Notes: generated by a model not told the origin, from the sequence alone. A stretch of 64,000 bases of DNA from DAOUJI01 sp965237875 (GCA_965237875.1 CBDEGP010000002.1:1860001-1924000); one strand, 5' to 3'; positions 35,008 through 44,055 are shown, counted from the first letter of the stretch. Translations and numbers: made by a program.

Positions 35008-36445
35008 AGTCACCGGCTTCAAAGAGTTCGACCGCGAGGGCCCGCAAAAAAGGCCGATTCAGATCAGGCTCAGGGACTACTCGGAGATATACCAGGAGTG
35101 GCCCGAGGCCGACATTCAAGCCCAGGGCGCCCGGTGCATGAATTGCGCCGTGCCCTTCTGCCACACAGGATGCCCGTTGGGCAACGTCATCCCCGACTGG
35201 AATGACCTGGTGTACAGGGGCCGGTGGCAGGAAGCTCTGAAGGCGCTGCTGGCGACCAATAACTTCCCTGAGTTCACGGGCCGCATATGTCCCGCCCCTT
35301 GTGAGGACTCCTGCGTGCTGGCCATCAACCAGGACCCGGTCACCATCGAGTATATTGAGAAGTCCATAGCCGAGCGCGGTTTCAGCGAGGGTTGGATCAA
35401 GCCCGAGCCCCCTTCCCAAAGGACCGGCAAGCATGTGGCGGTGGTGGGGTCCGGTCCCGCCGGACTCGCCGCCGCCCAGCAGCTGAACCGGGCCGGTCAC
35501 CACGTCACGGTCTTCGAGAGGGACGAGCATCCCGGCGGCCTTCTCGCCCTGGGCATACCCGACTTCAAGCTGGACAAAGAAGTCGTGCGCCGCAGGATAC
35601 GGCTCATGGAGGAGGAAGGGATTGCCTTCCGCACGGACGCCCACGTGGGCGTCAACGTTCCCACGTCGGAGTTGGAAAAGTTCGACGCCGTATGTCTGGC
35701 CGGAGGTTCGACCAAGGCCAGGGACCTGGACATCCCCGGCAGGGACCTCAGGGGAGTCCACCTGGCTATGGAATATCTGCCCCAGCAGAACCGGCTCAAC
35801 GCAGGCCAGCCCATTCCCACCGACGAACGAATATCGGCGGAGGGAAAGCGGGTGGTGATACTGGGCGGAGGAGACACGGGCGCCGACTGTCTGGGCACTT
35901 CCCACCGCCAGGGTGCCGAAATCGTCCACCAGTTCGAGCTATTGCCGGAGCCTCCCGCCGTCAGGTCCTCCGACAACCCCTGGCCCCAGTGGGGAAGGGT
36001 CCTCCGCACGTCAGGCGCCCATGAAGAGGGCGGCGTAAGGGACTACAGCATCCTGACCAAGGGCTTTTCAGGCAGCAACGGGCACGTGGAGAAGCTCCAC
36101 GCCGTGCGCCTGGAGTGGGGCCCTGGTGAGGATGGACGCATGGGCATGAAGGAGGTCCCCGGCTCGGAGTTCGAGATAGAAACGGAACTTGTGCTCCTGG
36201 CCCTGGGTTTCCTTCACCCGGAACACGAGGGAATGCTCAACGAGCTGGGTGTGGAGCTGGACCCCAGGGGCAACGTAAAGCTGGACTCCAACCGGATGAC
36301 GTCTAAGGCCGGGATATTCGCCGCCGGAGACATGGCCAGGGGCCAGTCCCTCGTTGTCTGGGCTATAGCCGAGGGCCGGGAGACCGCCCACTACATGGAC
36401 AAATACCTCGCCGGCAGCGGCCTCCTCCCCCGCTCCTTCAGATAA
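35000..36445 (+). CDS. gltD: Glutamate synthase small subunit
   Basis: Supplies electrons from NAD(P)H to GltB through FAD and Fe-S clusters. 481 residues. The N-terminal cluster region is CMNCAVPFCHTGCPLGN followed by ICPAPCEDSCVLAIN. FAD binding is at GSGPAGLAAAQQL and NAD(P)H binding at ILGGGDTGADCLGTSHRQGA. The last part, GIFAAGDMARGQSLVVWAI, is the second FAD motif. It overlaps gltB by 8 bp, so the two are coupled in translation. The length and motif order match standard GltD. Confidence 0.96.
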   Translation: MGKVTGFKEFDREGPQKRPIQIRLRDYSEIYQEWPEADIQAQGARCMNCAVPFCHTGCPLGNVIPDWNDLVYRGRWQEALKALLATNNFPEFTGRICPAPCEDSCVLAINQDPVTIEYIEKSIAERGFSEGWIKPEPPSQRTGKHVAVVGSGPAGLAAAQQLNRAGHHVTVFERDEHPGGLLALGIPDFKLDKEVVRRRIRLMEEEGIAFRTDAHVGVNVPTSELEKFDAVCLAGGSTKARDLDIPGRDLRGVHLAMEYLPQQNRLNAGQPIPTDERISAEGKRVVILGGGDTGADCLGTSHRQGAEIVHQFELLPEPPAVRSSDNPWPQWGRVLRTSGAHEEGGVRDYSILTKGFSGSNGHVEKLHAVRLEWGPGEDGRMGMKEVPGSEFEIETELVLLALGFLHPEHEGMLNELGVELDPRGNVKLDSNRMTSKAGIFAAGDMARGQSLVVWAIAEGRETAHYMDKYLAGSGLLPRSFR

Positions 36446-36571
36446 GCACCCCGGCACAAGCCTTCTACATGAAGCAAGCACAGTGGCTACCGGAAACCCC
36501 CGTTTCCCACTAGGGGTTACCATGACAGCGACATCATGCCACGCCTTATTCGATAGGGAGAGTAGAAAGTC

Positions 36572-37138
36572 ATGAAACCCTTTCCCCTTTTGTTGGTCGT
36601 CACTCTGACTTCAATGTTTGTAATAGCTTGTTCCGAACGAGACAGCACGGGAGAGATGCAGGCCCTTACCGACAAGGTTGAAGTGTTGGCTGAACAAGTG
36701 GAGAACCTGACCACAGCGGACACTGTGTCAGAGATTCGGGAACTGACCGACACAGTTGAGGTTTTGGCTGAGCAAGTAGAAAGCTTGGCCAAGACCAATA
36801 CCAACACCAGGACAGAGGTCCAAGCGTTAGCTGACAAGATTGATGTGTTGGTTGACCGCGTAGATAGTCTAGCCACGGCCAGTGCGACACTGACCAGAGA
36901 GGGAACCGGCTCAGAGGTTATTCAGTGGGTGGATGGAACAACAGCAGAGGAAGCTAAGGCCCTGTTGCAAGCTTGCATATCCGCCCGTCTGGGCATTTTG
37001 GAACCGTTGGCTGAAGCCGACGGCAGTTTCATCCAAGAGATTCTGGGTCCGATTCTAGAAGACTCGGATTCTCCATTTGGCGAGGATGAACTTACAGCCG
37101 TACGATTCATGGGCGGCCTTATGGGGTGCTGGGAGTAG
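36572..37138 (+). CDS. Putative lipoprotein with coiled-coil repeats
   Basis: A 188-residue precursor with a signal peptide and lipobox VIAC (Cys20). Residues about 30-108 hold three similar units with the pattern LTDKVEVLAEQVENL, LTDTVEVLAEQVESL and LADKIDVLVDRVDSL, a heptad-type coiled coil reminiscent of Lpp-like stalks. The C-terminal globular part has two Cys (QACISAR near 133 and GCWE at the end) that may pair. GGGAGAG lies upstream at moderate spacing. The gene stands alone after gltD and is convergent with the NHL-propeller gene. Base use is less GC-rich than in gltD. Function unknown. Confidence 0.65.
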   Translation: MKPFPLLLVVTLTSMFVIACSERDSTGEMQALTDKVEVLAEQVENLTTADTVSEIRELTDTVEVLAEQVESLAKTNTNTRTEVQALADKIDVLVDRVDSLATASATLTREGTGSEVIQWVDGTTAEEAKALLQACISARLGILEPLAEADGSFIQEILGPILEDSDSPFGEDELTAVRFMGGLMGCWE

Positions 37139-37180
37139 AAGCGGGAACTTAATCCATTTCCGCCTAGAACCCGGCGCGCT

Positions 37181-38089
37181 CTACTTCCGGTGGAGCTTGA
37201 CCACCCGGCGGTCCCGACCCCAATCGCCCGGCCGCACCACGTACACGTCCTTGTGGGAGTCCAGCCATATCCCGTGGCAGGACCGGTGAATTTCCGAACC
37301 CCAGCGGGCCAGGCGTTCGCCGTCCAACGTCAGAACACTCACCAGGCCGGCGTTATGCTCAGGCACGTAGGCGATGTCCTCATCGTCCACGTAGACCAGC
37401 GCCGCCCCGACAAGCTCTGAGGGCCACGTAGTCAGGTATTCGCCGTCCTGTGTGAACGCCTGCACCCGGTCGTTCTCTCTGTCGGCGATAAGGACCCTGC
37501 CCTGCTTATCTACCCAGGCGCCGTGGGGCAGATTGAACTGTCCCGGCCCGGTCCCCGGCTCACCCCAGGACAGCAGCAACTCGCCCTCCGGAGAGAACTT
37601 GTGCACCTGGCAGTTGGCGTACCCGTCCGCGATGAATATCTCACCCGCGTCGTTGAGGGCTATGCCCGCGGGCAGGTTGAACGGCCCTCCGGGGTGGGTG
37701 ACCTGCTTGTAAGTGTCGGCCCCGAAGTTTTCCGGGTCTGCTCCGGTGTCGGACCGGTGTCCCTTGTCACCGATGGTCATCAGGAGGTCCCCGCCGGACG
37801 TGTACTTGTACACCTGGCCGTTGTTCCGGTCCACCAGCCACACGTTGTCGTCCTTGTCCAGCAGAATGGCGTGGGCAAAGGCTATAAGGCCGGAGCCCCA
37901 GGAGTAGAGAAGGTTCCCGTCGCGGTCGAAGACTGCGATGGGGTGATCGGGGTCCCGGTTGAAGCAGAAGACCCTGTCCTGGGAATCGACGGAGACCGCA
38001 GCCGCCGGCATGTTCCAGCCCTCGGGGAGTTTCGCCCAGTCCTCTTCCACCTCGTAAGTGAACTTGCCTTCGCCTACGGTTGTGGTCAT
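37181..38089 (-). CDS. NHL-repeat six-bladed beta-propeller protein
   Basis: 302 residues from the ATG at 38089, which has GGAGGCGG upstream (a longer frame to 38140 lacks one). Repeated blades have the pattern 'P.G.A.D..G.vyVaD..N.rVq.F...G' (for example HPGGPFNLPAGIALNDAGEIFIADGY, GQFNLPHGAWVDKQGRVLIADRENDRVQAF). The family includes peptidyl-alpha-hydroxyglycine lyase-like proteins. The end has CHGIWLDSHKDVYVV. No signal peptide is visible, so it is probably cytoplasmic. It lies 57 bp downstream of the LLM oxidoreductase and may be in one operon with it. The substrate is not known. Confidence 0.82.
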   Translation of the reverse strand: MTTTVGEGKFTYEVEEDWAKLPEGWNMPAAAVSVDSQDRVFCFNRDPDHPIAVFDRDGNLLYSWGSGLIAFAHAILLDKDDNVWLVDRNNGQVYKYTSGGDLLMTIGDKGHRSDTGADPENFGADTYKQVTHPGGPFNLPAGIALNDAGEIFIADGYANCQVHKFSPEGELLLSWGEPGTGPGQFNLPHGAWVDKQGRVLIADRENDRVQAFTQDGEYLTTWPSELVGAALVYVDDEDIAYVPEHNAGLVSVLTLDGERLARWGSEIHRSCHGIWLDSHKDVYVVRPGDWGRDRRVVKLHRK

Positions 38090-38146
38090 GTCGCCGCCTC
38101 CTATGCTTACTTTTAGGTTCGGAGTCCTTTCCCGTGGCAATAAGGG

Positions 38147-38989
38147 TTACAACACCTTCCGAGCAATGTCTTCCAGGAACTCAATGGACTCCTTCTCGGG
38201 CGCCATAGGCGTCCTGCAGGTTGCCCAATTGGCTCCGGCGTCCTCGTATGCTCTGATCAGTTCCCTATCAGGAGACGAACTGTATGCCACAACGGTAATG
38301 GACTCAGGGTCCCGGCCGGCCTCAGCGGCTAAACGGTCCAGCTCCTTGCGGCCGGCTTCTATCTCCGCGGGCGTGGCGCGAGTGGGCATCCAGCCATCGC
38401 CCCAGGCAACTATCCGCTTAAAGACGTTGGGTGCGATGCTGCCGAGAAGGACAGGCGGACCAGGCTTCTGGGTGGGCTTGGGGTTGGAGCGAACGGCCGG
38501 AAAGTCGTAATAGCGGCCATGGTATTCGGCCTCGTCCTCAGTCCACAGGGTCCGCATGACCTCTATGGCCTCCCTTGTCTGAGTCCACCGGTGGTCGAAG
38601 TCCCCTCCCATTATCTCGGTCTCTTCCCGGAGCCAGCCTGCGCCGATGCCGAAAATATAACGGCCCCCTGAAAGAACGTCCAGAGTCGCTATCTCCTTGG
38701 CCAACAACAAAGGGTTGTGCTCCGGGACCAGGCAGATTCCCGTTCCTAACTTGATGCTTTTCGTAACTCCGGCAACGCGGGCCAATGCGATGAAAGGATC
38801 GGCTATCTGATCATACCCCTCGGGAATGGCTCCGTCCGCGGAGCCAGGATAGAAACTGTTGTTTTCCACCGGAATAATGGCGTGCTCCGGGACCCAGTAG
38901 GAACTGAAGCCCAACTCCTCTGCGCGTTTGCCGAGGACTGCGGGATCGACGGTGTAGGCGGTGGGAAAGTTGGATATTCCGATCTCCAT
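38147..38989 (-). CDS. LLM class (luciferase-like) F420/FMN-dependent oxidoreductase
   Basis: 280 residues with a TIM-barrel luciferase-like fold. Hallmarks are AEELGFSSYWVPEHAIIP, KLGTGICLVPEHNPLLLAKEIATLDVLSGGRYIFGIGAGWL, then FPAVRSNPKPTQKPGPPVLLGS. This set is typical of the TIGR03619-like F420-dependent group. By family it would oxidise or reduce small organic substrates with a reduced flavin. GGGAGGGG lies before the ATG. Its upstream region carries one of two copies of a promoter module shared with the iron alcohol dehydrogenase at 39111-40295. Confidence 0.92.
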   Translation of the reverse strand: MEIGISNFPTAYTVDPAVLGKRAEELGFSSYWVPEHAIIPVENNSFYPGSADGAIPEGYDQIADPFIALARVAGVTKSIKLGTGICLVPEHNPLLLAKEIATLDVLSGGRYIFGIGAGWLREETEIMGGDFDHRWTQTREAIEVMRTLWTEDEAEYHGRYYDFPAVRSNPKPTQKPGPPVLLGSIAPNVFKRIVAWGDGWMPTRATPAEIEAGRKELDRLAAEAGRDPESITVVAYSSSPDRELIRAYEDAGANWATCRTPMAPEKESIEFLEDIARKVL

Positions 38990-39037
38990 GATCCCCTCCC
39001 GTCGGATGGGGCCGCCCGGCTCGATGGGCCGCCCTTG

Positions 39038-39084
39038 TGAGCAAGTGGAGCGAGTTTACCAAATGGCCGTGGGGCCTGCAATCA
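39038..39084 (-). promoter_or_regulatory. Duplicated promoter module, copy before the LLM oxidoreductase
   Basis: On the minus strand TTGCAG (39081-39076), 17 bp, TAAACT (39058-39053), about 64 bp before the ATG. The 47-bp block matches 40328-40374 at 42 of 47 positions. All five differences are transitions and none falls in the hexamers. Confidence 0.65.
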
Positions 39085-39103
39085 AGCCCCGACCGGCCTA
39101 ATA

Positions 39104-39123
39104 CGCCGCCTCAGTAGGCGGCG
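39104..39123 (-). terminator. Hairpin at the end of the iron alcohol dehydrogenase gene
   Basis: CGCCGCCT and AGGCGGCG form an 8-bp stem around a CAGT loop that includes part of the stop codon. It is not followed by a T-run, so termination is only a guess. Confidence 0.3.
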
Positions 39124-40295
39124 CGCAGGACCTCCATGATTGGCCCTGCGTCGCGGACGGGCTTCGGGTTTGTGCTTAGGCTCCGGTCGTGCAGAGTGGC
39201 GGCAGCTATATACTCCAGACCCTCCTCGGGGACGCCAGCTTCACGGAGGGTGCGGGGCAGCTCAAGTTCACGGCATAGGCCGTCCACCGCTTCAGCGGCA
39301 GCCAGGCCGGCCTCCTCGTCGGTCATGGCGCTGTCCGCAACGCCGATGGCCTCGGCGATCAACCGCTGCCGGTCAGCGCAGGCGTCCAGGTTGTACCGCA
39401 TGGTGTGGGGCAGCAGGATTCCGTTCGCTTCGCCGTGGGGCACGTCGTACAGTCCGCCAACGTGATGGCAGGCGGCGGTGTTCAGTCCCAGACCTCCGAA
39501 GGACGCCAGCGACGCCATTGCGCAGGCGGTCTTGGTCGTCAGCAGCGTGTCGATGTCGGCGTCCTTGCAGTTGGGCAGGTTCTCGAACAGCAGCCGGATG
39601 GCGTGGAGCGCCATGCCGTCGCCTATGGGGTTGTGACCGGTGGCATAAACCGTCTCTATGGCGATGCGCAGTTGTCCAATGGCCGTGGACGTCAGGATTC
39701 GCAGGGGGGTTGTGGCCAAAGCCTGGCCGTCGATGATCACAGTGCGGTGCGTAACGCCTTCCCCGGCCAGGATGAGCTTGCGTCCCAGATGATGGTCGGT
39801 GATTCCCCCGCCGCCGCGGCTGAACTCCGCGCAACCCATTGTGGTCGGCACACTGAGGATGGGCAGCTTGGGCGATGGCGTGGGCGGCACGGTGATGCGG
39901 TCCGGAGGTTCGAAGATGATCTCGTAGTCGTGGATGTCGCCGCCCTCGGCCAGCAAGGTTGCGATGGCCTTGGTGGTGTCATGGGTGCTGCCGCCGCCGA
40001 CGCTGATGAAGACGTCGGGCTGCAACTCTTTCGCAATCTCCGAGCCCTTTTCCACCGTTTCCACCGGCGAGTGTGGAGAAACGCCCGAGTAGACGCCTAC
40101 GCAGCGGGCCCCCAGGGCTTCCTGCACCCGGGGAACGACATTGCAGGCGGCCAGGATGGAGGGGCCGCAGGTGATCATAGCCCGGCTGGCTCCAAGGCCG
40201 TCCACCGCAGCCGGCAGCGCGTCGATGGCGGTTTCCGAGCAGATGATGTCTTGGCGTAAAGGGTTGTAGCGATATTGCAGTGGGCTGTCCGCCAT
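39111..40295 (-). CDS. Iron-containing alcohol dehydrogenase / maleylacetate reductase-like
   Basis: 394 residues. The NAD-binding region is VFISVGGGSTHDTTKAI (GGGS motif) and PILSVPTTMGCAEFSRGGGGI follows. Metal ligands are expected in the C-terminal domain, where GLGLNTAACHHVGGLYDVPHGEANGILLPHTMRYN contains the HHxxG..xxxxHG pattern. The family covers Fe or Zn alcohol dehydrogenases, glycerol dehydrogenases and maleylacetate reductases. The CHHVGG motif and HGEANGILLPH fit the maleylacetate reductase branch well, but the substrate is undetermined. GAGGAAC lies before the ATG. It shares a promoter module with the LLM oxidoreductase. Confidence 0.87.
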   Translation of the reverse strand: MADSPLQYRYNPLRQDIICSETAIDALPAAVDGLGASRAMITCGPSILAACNVVPRVQEALGARCVGVYSGVSPHSPVETVEKGSEIAKELQPDVFISVGGGSTHDTTKAIATLLAEGGDIHDYEIIFEPPDRITVPPTPSPKLPILSVPTTMGCAEFSRGGGGITDHHLGRKLILAGEGVTHRTVIIDGQALATTPLRILTSTAIGQLRIAIETVYATGHNPIGDGMALHAIRLLFENLPNCKDADIDTLLTTKTACAMASLASFGGLGLNTAACHHVGGLYDVPHGEANGILLPHTMRYNLDACADRQRLIAEAIGVADSAMTDEEAGLAAAEAVDGLCRELELPRTLREAGVPEEGLEYIAAATLHDRSLSTNPKPVRDAGPIMEVLRAAY

Positions 40296-40327
40296 GTCAG
40301 TTCCTCAGTTGGGGCCGCCCGGCCCTA

Positions 40328-40374
40328 TGAGCGAGTGGGGCGAGTTTACCAAACGACCGCGGGGCCTGCAATCA
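40328..40374 (-). promoter_or_regulatory. Duplicated promoter module, copy before the iron alcohol dehydrogenase
   Basis: On the minus strand TTGCAG (40371-40366), 17 bp, TAAACT (40348-40343), about 48 bp before the ATG. It is the partner of the block at 39038-39084. A GGGGCCGCCCGGC stretch precedes the coding sequence in both copies. Confidence 0.65.
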
Positions 40375-40430
40375 GTCGCCGGCTGCCCGTTATTCAAGTT
40401 GGCGCTTGGGCAGGTTCACGCCTGAGCACG

Positions 40431-40459
40431 TTGACACCTTGGCAGTGATTGCTTATCCT
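40431..40459 (+). promoter_or_regulatory. Strong promoter of the dehalogenase-like gene
   Basis: A perfect TTGACA (40431-40436), 17 bp and TATCCT (40454-40459), about 93 bp before the ATG at 40553. Confidence 0.6.
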
Positions 40460-40552
40460 ACGACACACTGAGACAATAGCCGTGGTGCGCGGAGTGACAG
40501 TCGCATCACGAACGCAAGGGACGCCCAGGCTCTAAAGCCTTAGGAGGACGGC

Positions 40553-41857
40553 ATGTTGAAGGACGTCGGCCACACCGTAACCCACCCGGGCAAGGGGCCC
40601 AACGACCCGCCCATCACCATCGACGTGCCGAAGGACTTGGTGACCGTGCCCGGCGTCCCAACCAGGGATGAAGACGTATCGTTCTACTCCAGGGACTACC
40701 CCCTGGAAACGTTGACTTTGACTGAAAGCGCGTCCTTCGACTGGCTCCGGGAACAGCGAAAAAACAATCCGCCTGAAGTCATAAAGCATTACGCAGACCA
40801 CCGCGAGGCGATGGTCCCCATCGCCGAATACGTCCAGTCCACCAAGAACCTGGAACCCACGGGAGACGCCAGCGGAGAGGACGTGACCGAGCTAATCCGT
40901 ATGAAAGCCAAAGAGCTGGGATACGGAGAAGTAGGGTTCACCAGGTTCGACCACCGCTACCTGTACGTGAGCCAAAAGCGTAACCTGCGCTATGACCTGC
41001 CCCACGTCATATGCCTGGCATACGAACAGGACTATGACAAGACCCAGACCACGCCCAGCCTCCAGTCGGAGGAGACCCATGAGGGCGTCTATGAGATAAT
41101 GGGCGAGCTCACGGTCCAACTAGTTGACTACATCAGGTCGTTGGGATACAACGTTCAAGTCAACGGCCCCACCGTCTCCCTGGCTCCGGTCATACCCTTC
41201 TTTGTGGCTGCCGGGCTCGGGCAGTTGGGCGCCAACGGCCAGCTGCTCTCACCTCACTTCGGCTCATGGGCGCGGCTGCAGCTTATTCACACCAACGCCA
41301 ACGTCACCTACGACCAGCCCAAAGACTTCGGCCTCCACGCCTTTTGCCAGATATGCCTGGTTTGCGTGAACAGATGCCCCGGACGGGCCCTCCAACGCGA
41401 AAAGATCTGGTACAGAGGCATCGAGAAGAACAAGGTCACCTTCAAACGCTGTCAGCCCATCGTGGCCAAGTACCTGGCCTGCGGCGTCTGCATGAAGGTC
41501 TGCCCCATCGGAGCATACGGCGTGAAAGCCGTCATGGACCACTATCTCCAGACGGGCGAGGTGCTGGGCAAGGGGACCCACAACCTGGAGGGGTACAGCA
41601 TGCCGGGCATGGACTACTATGGGCCCAATGAGATGCCCCGCTTCACCAGCGATGACTTCAAGATGCCCCAGGGACGCTCAGAGGACTGGATGCTTATCGA
41701 GTTCCGGGACCGGTACATGGAGGTCAAGGACGACCCCACAGTAGACAAGAACGACCTGTGGAAAGAGTTTCGAGACAGGGTGGAAGACTCCGTATACAGG
41801 TCCTTTGCCACCGCGATGGCCACCGACGACGGAGAGAGGATAGTCCCCTCCGTCTAG
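40553..41857 (+). CDS. Reductive dehalogenase-like double 4Fe-4S protein without Tat signal
   Basis: 434 residues. Two clusters are visible. The first is C265-x2-C268-x2-C271-x3-C275-P. The second is Cys300 and C310-x2-C313-x3-C317-P, the truncated spacing seen in RdhA reductive dehalogenases. The region before them (GLGQLGANGQLLSPHFGSWARLQLI) matches the RdhA/QueG cobalamin-domain signature. There is no RRxFxK Tat motif and no RdhB-like anchor gene beside it, so it is predicted to be cytoplasmic. It could be a catabolic dehalogenase, or a corrinoid protein of other function. AGGAGGA before the ATG and a good promoter support expression. Confidence 0.8.
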   Translation: MLKDVGHTVTHPGKGPNDPPITIDVPKDLVTVPGVPTRDEDVSFYSRDYPLETLTLTESASFDWLREQRKNNPPEVIKHYADHREAMVPIAEYVQSTKNLEPTGDASGEDVTELIRMKAKELGYGEVGFTRFDHRYLYVSQKRNLRYDLPHVICLAYEQDYDKTQTTPSLQSEETHEGVYEIMGELTVQLVDYIRSLGYNVQVNGPTVSLAPVIPFFVAAGLGQLGANGQLLSPHFGSWARLQLIHTNANVTYDQPKDFGLHAFCQICLVCVNRCPGRALQREKIWYRGIEKNKVTFKRCQPIVAKYLACGVCMKVCPIGAYGVKAVMDHYLQTGEVLGKGTHNLEGYSMPGMDYYGPNEMPRFTSDDFKMPQGRSEDWMLIEFRDRYMEVKDDPTVDKNDLWKEFRDRVEDSVYRSFATAMATDDGERIVPSV

Positions 41858-41939
41858 CGCCGGTGCCTCTTCATCCCGCCTAATCGGACTTCCTACCGGG
41901 CCGCTTGGCCCTCCTTACTGTCATTACCATGAAAATAGG

Positions 41940-41990
41940 CGCCCAACTGCCCCTTCTCCACTGGCGGGAGAAGGTTGGGATGAGGGGGAA
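41940..41990 (+). repeat. Intergenic hairpin repeat, CCTTCTCC family
   Basis: CCTTCTCC and GGAGAAGG form a stem around ACTGGCG, followed by TTGGGATGAGGGGG. The same design (CCCTCTCCC-TTT-GGGAGAGGG then CCGGGGTGAGGG) recurs near 62844-62876. It is an abundant class of intergenic repeat in bacteria and has no coding content. Confidence 0.6.
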
Positions 41991-42108
41991 CCAGAGACGC
42001 ACCCGAATTCATCCTCTTATCTGGCCTTCCCAGGTCCGTAGTGATTCCTCAGTCGCTTTACTCCTTCGGAATCTTGCCAGGCGTCGTCATTCATAGCAAG
42101 GACTGAAG

Positions 42109-43953
42109 GTGTCCGAACTGCGTGACTATCAGCAAGAACTCCTCCGGGAGGCGGAAGCCGCCCTGGAAGCCCCCAAAGCGCGGGTGATGCTCCAATTGCC
42201 CACGGGCGGCGGCAAGACCCGCATCGCTGCAGAACTGCTAGCCCGTTGGACAAGGAGAGGCGGGAAAGCGGCATGGATGACTCATCGCGTTGAACTGTCC
42301 GACCAGACCTGTGGGGTGCTAAACAAAGCCGGGGTTCGGGCTACGAATACGTTGACGTGGAACATTGACGACCCCGCCCCTGCAAGGAACGGCGGTGTAG
42401 TCATACTGATGGCCCAGACCGTCTCTCGGCGAAACTATTTCGAGGGAGTATGGAACGAGTATGACCCAGAAGACTTGTTGATAATTGATGAAGCGCATCA
42501 TGCGACCGCTCCCGGTTGGGAACGCGCAATCCATCAATGGCCCGGTCGGGTGATTGGACTCACGGCTACTCCCTGGAGATTAGAGAAATACCTGGGATTC
42601 AGACACCTGTTCGGCTGCCTAATCCCGGGGCCGCAAATTAAAGACATGCAGTTGAAGCGCCACCTTGCCACGGCGCAGGTGTTGATGCCCGATGCTAGCG
42701 AACTTATATCCGGAGGCGAACCTGCCTACGACGGGGACTATCGACGGGAAGAGATTGAGAAGCTCAACGAGGACCGTCACGTTTGGACCAGCGGCGCTTA
42801 CCAGTATTGGGAGAAACACGGGAAAGACCGGCAGACAATCGTATACGCCGTCACCGTAAGACATGCTCAAAATCTGGCCAGGGTGTTCAATCACACCGAT
42901 GTCCCCGCTGCTGTACTCCTTGGACGCACGGATCCCGAGGAACGGGCGAGCCTTATAAGGCTGTTTACGGAGGGTGAACGAAAAGTCTTAATTAACGTGG
43001 CCGTCGCGACCGAGGGTTTCGACCTTCCCGACGCGTCTTGCATAGTAATGGCGCGGCCAACTTTGAGCCTCGCCCTCTACTTACAGATGGTGGGGCGGGG
43101 ACTTCGCCCCAAGTCCGATGGCGGTGACTGTCTAATACTCGACTTGGCAGGAAACGTCGAAAGGCACGGGCTCCCGGATGATGACCGCCAATGGTCATTG
43201 GAACGCCGCGGACAGCAGGCTGAAGGCGATGCCCCAGTGGTGCGGTGCCCCGATTGTGAGGGAGTGTCACCCGCCGCCAGCCACAATTGCCGAATCTGCG
43301 GAAACCCCTTTGGCAAACCCTGTGCGAGGTGTGGAGTATTCAGGTATTGGAACCAATGGAGCGCCGAAACATATTGCGGAAACGACCACCAGTTGGTTTG
43401 CAACCGGTGCCATTTTGACTCCCACCAGCGGCCCAATTTGCCCGATTTACAGTTCGACAGAGGACTGAGTGAAAAGTTGAAGGAGGAGCTAACTGAAATG
43501 CATAGGGATGTCAGCGCGTCTGGCCTGAATACATTGAAAGACGTCCAACTTGGGCTGTCCGAGGTGGCGGAACAATTGGTCTATGCGATGAGGATAGAAG
43601 ACACGGATACATTTGAACGCATGACCGAGCAACTTAGACCGTTGCTCAGCCGAGAAGCGCGGCTACGGAAGGAAGAGGGAGAACAGGCGGTAAAGGAATT
43701 TGTAAACTTCATGAACGAATCCCTCCAAGATGAGGAAACTAAGGACCTATTGAACGACATAAGCGACAGAATATCGAAACTATATGGTGGAAAGAAGAGA
43801 CTGGCTCGCATAAATATGAAATTTGGCCCTAAGCCAATGGGGGATGAATATTACACATTCACTAAAGAAGGCGTTGTTGTCGGTTATTGCTCTATTGAAC
43901 AGGTCCTTGCAGACGTTGTGCCAGATCAGGAAGACGACGCTGGAGAAGGATGA
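42109..43953 (+). CDS. DEAD/DEAH-type SF2 helicase with C-terminal zinc-ribbon region
   Basis: 614 residues from a GTG at 42109. Motifs in order are LPTGGGKT (I), IIDEAHH (II), GLTATP (III) and QMVGRGLRP (VI). A Cys-rich region follows (about residues 380-450, with CPDCEG, CRICG, CARCG, CGNDHQ and CNRCH), suggesting two or three zinc sites. The last 170 residues are helical and charged (RLRKEEGEQAVKEFVNFMN). It resembles SF2 helicases of restriction/repair type (SSL2-like), but there is no nuclease domain or partner gene. The codons are richer in A/T than neighbours, so lateral gain is likely. Confidence 0.85.
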   Translation: MSELRDYQQELLREAEAALEAPKARVMLQLPTGGGKTRIAAELLARWTRRGGKAAWMTHRVELSDQTCGVLNKAGVRATNTLTWNIDDPAPARNGGVVILMAQTVSRRNYFEGVWNEYDPEDLLIIDEAHHATAPGWERAIHQWPGRVIGLTATPWRLEKYLGFRHLFGCLIPGPQIKDMQLKRHLATAQVLMPDASELISGGEPAYDGDYRREEIEKLNEDRHVWTSGAYQYWEKHGKDRQTIVYAVTVRHAQNLARVFNHTDVPAAVLLGRTDPEERASLIRLFTEGERKVLINVAVATEGFDLPDASCIVMARPTLSLALYLQMVGRGLRPKSDGGDCLILDLAGNVERHGLPDDDRQWSLERRGQQAEGDAPVVRCPDCEGVSPAASHNCRICGNPFGKPCARCGVFRYWNQWSAETYCGNDHQLVCNRCHFDSHQRPNLPDLQFDRGLSEKLKEELTEMHRDVSASGLNTLKDVQLGLSEVAEQLVYAMRIEDTDTFERMTEQLRPLLSREARLRKEEGEQAVKEFVNFMNESLQDEETKDLLNDISDRISKLYGGKKRLARINMKFGPKPMGDEYYTFTKEGVVVGYCSIEQVLADVVPDQEDDAGEG

Positions 43954-44008
43954 CCGCTAAAGTGGTTCCGCCTCTTTTTTGAAGGTGGACGCTTCCGGCT
44001 CACCTTTG

Positions 44009-44055
44009 TTGCACATATTGGCCAATTGGCGTAAAATAGGTCAAGATAACCTATT
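44009..44055 (+). promoter_or_regulatory. Promoter and palindromic operator of the toxin-antitoxin pair
   Basis: TTGCAC (44009-44014), 17 bp and TAAAAT (44032-44037). The inverted repeat AATAGGT (44035-44041) and ACCTATT (44049-44055) overlaps the -10. This is the layout expected for repression by the antitoxin or the toxin-antitoxin complex. Confidence 0.65.
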
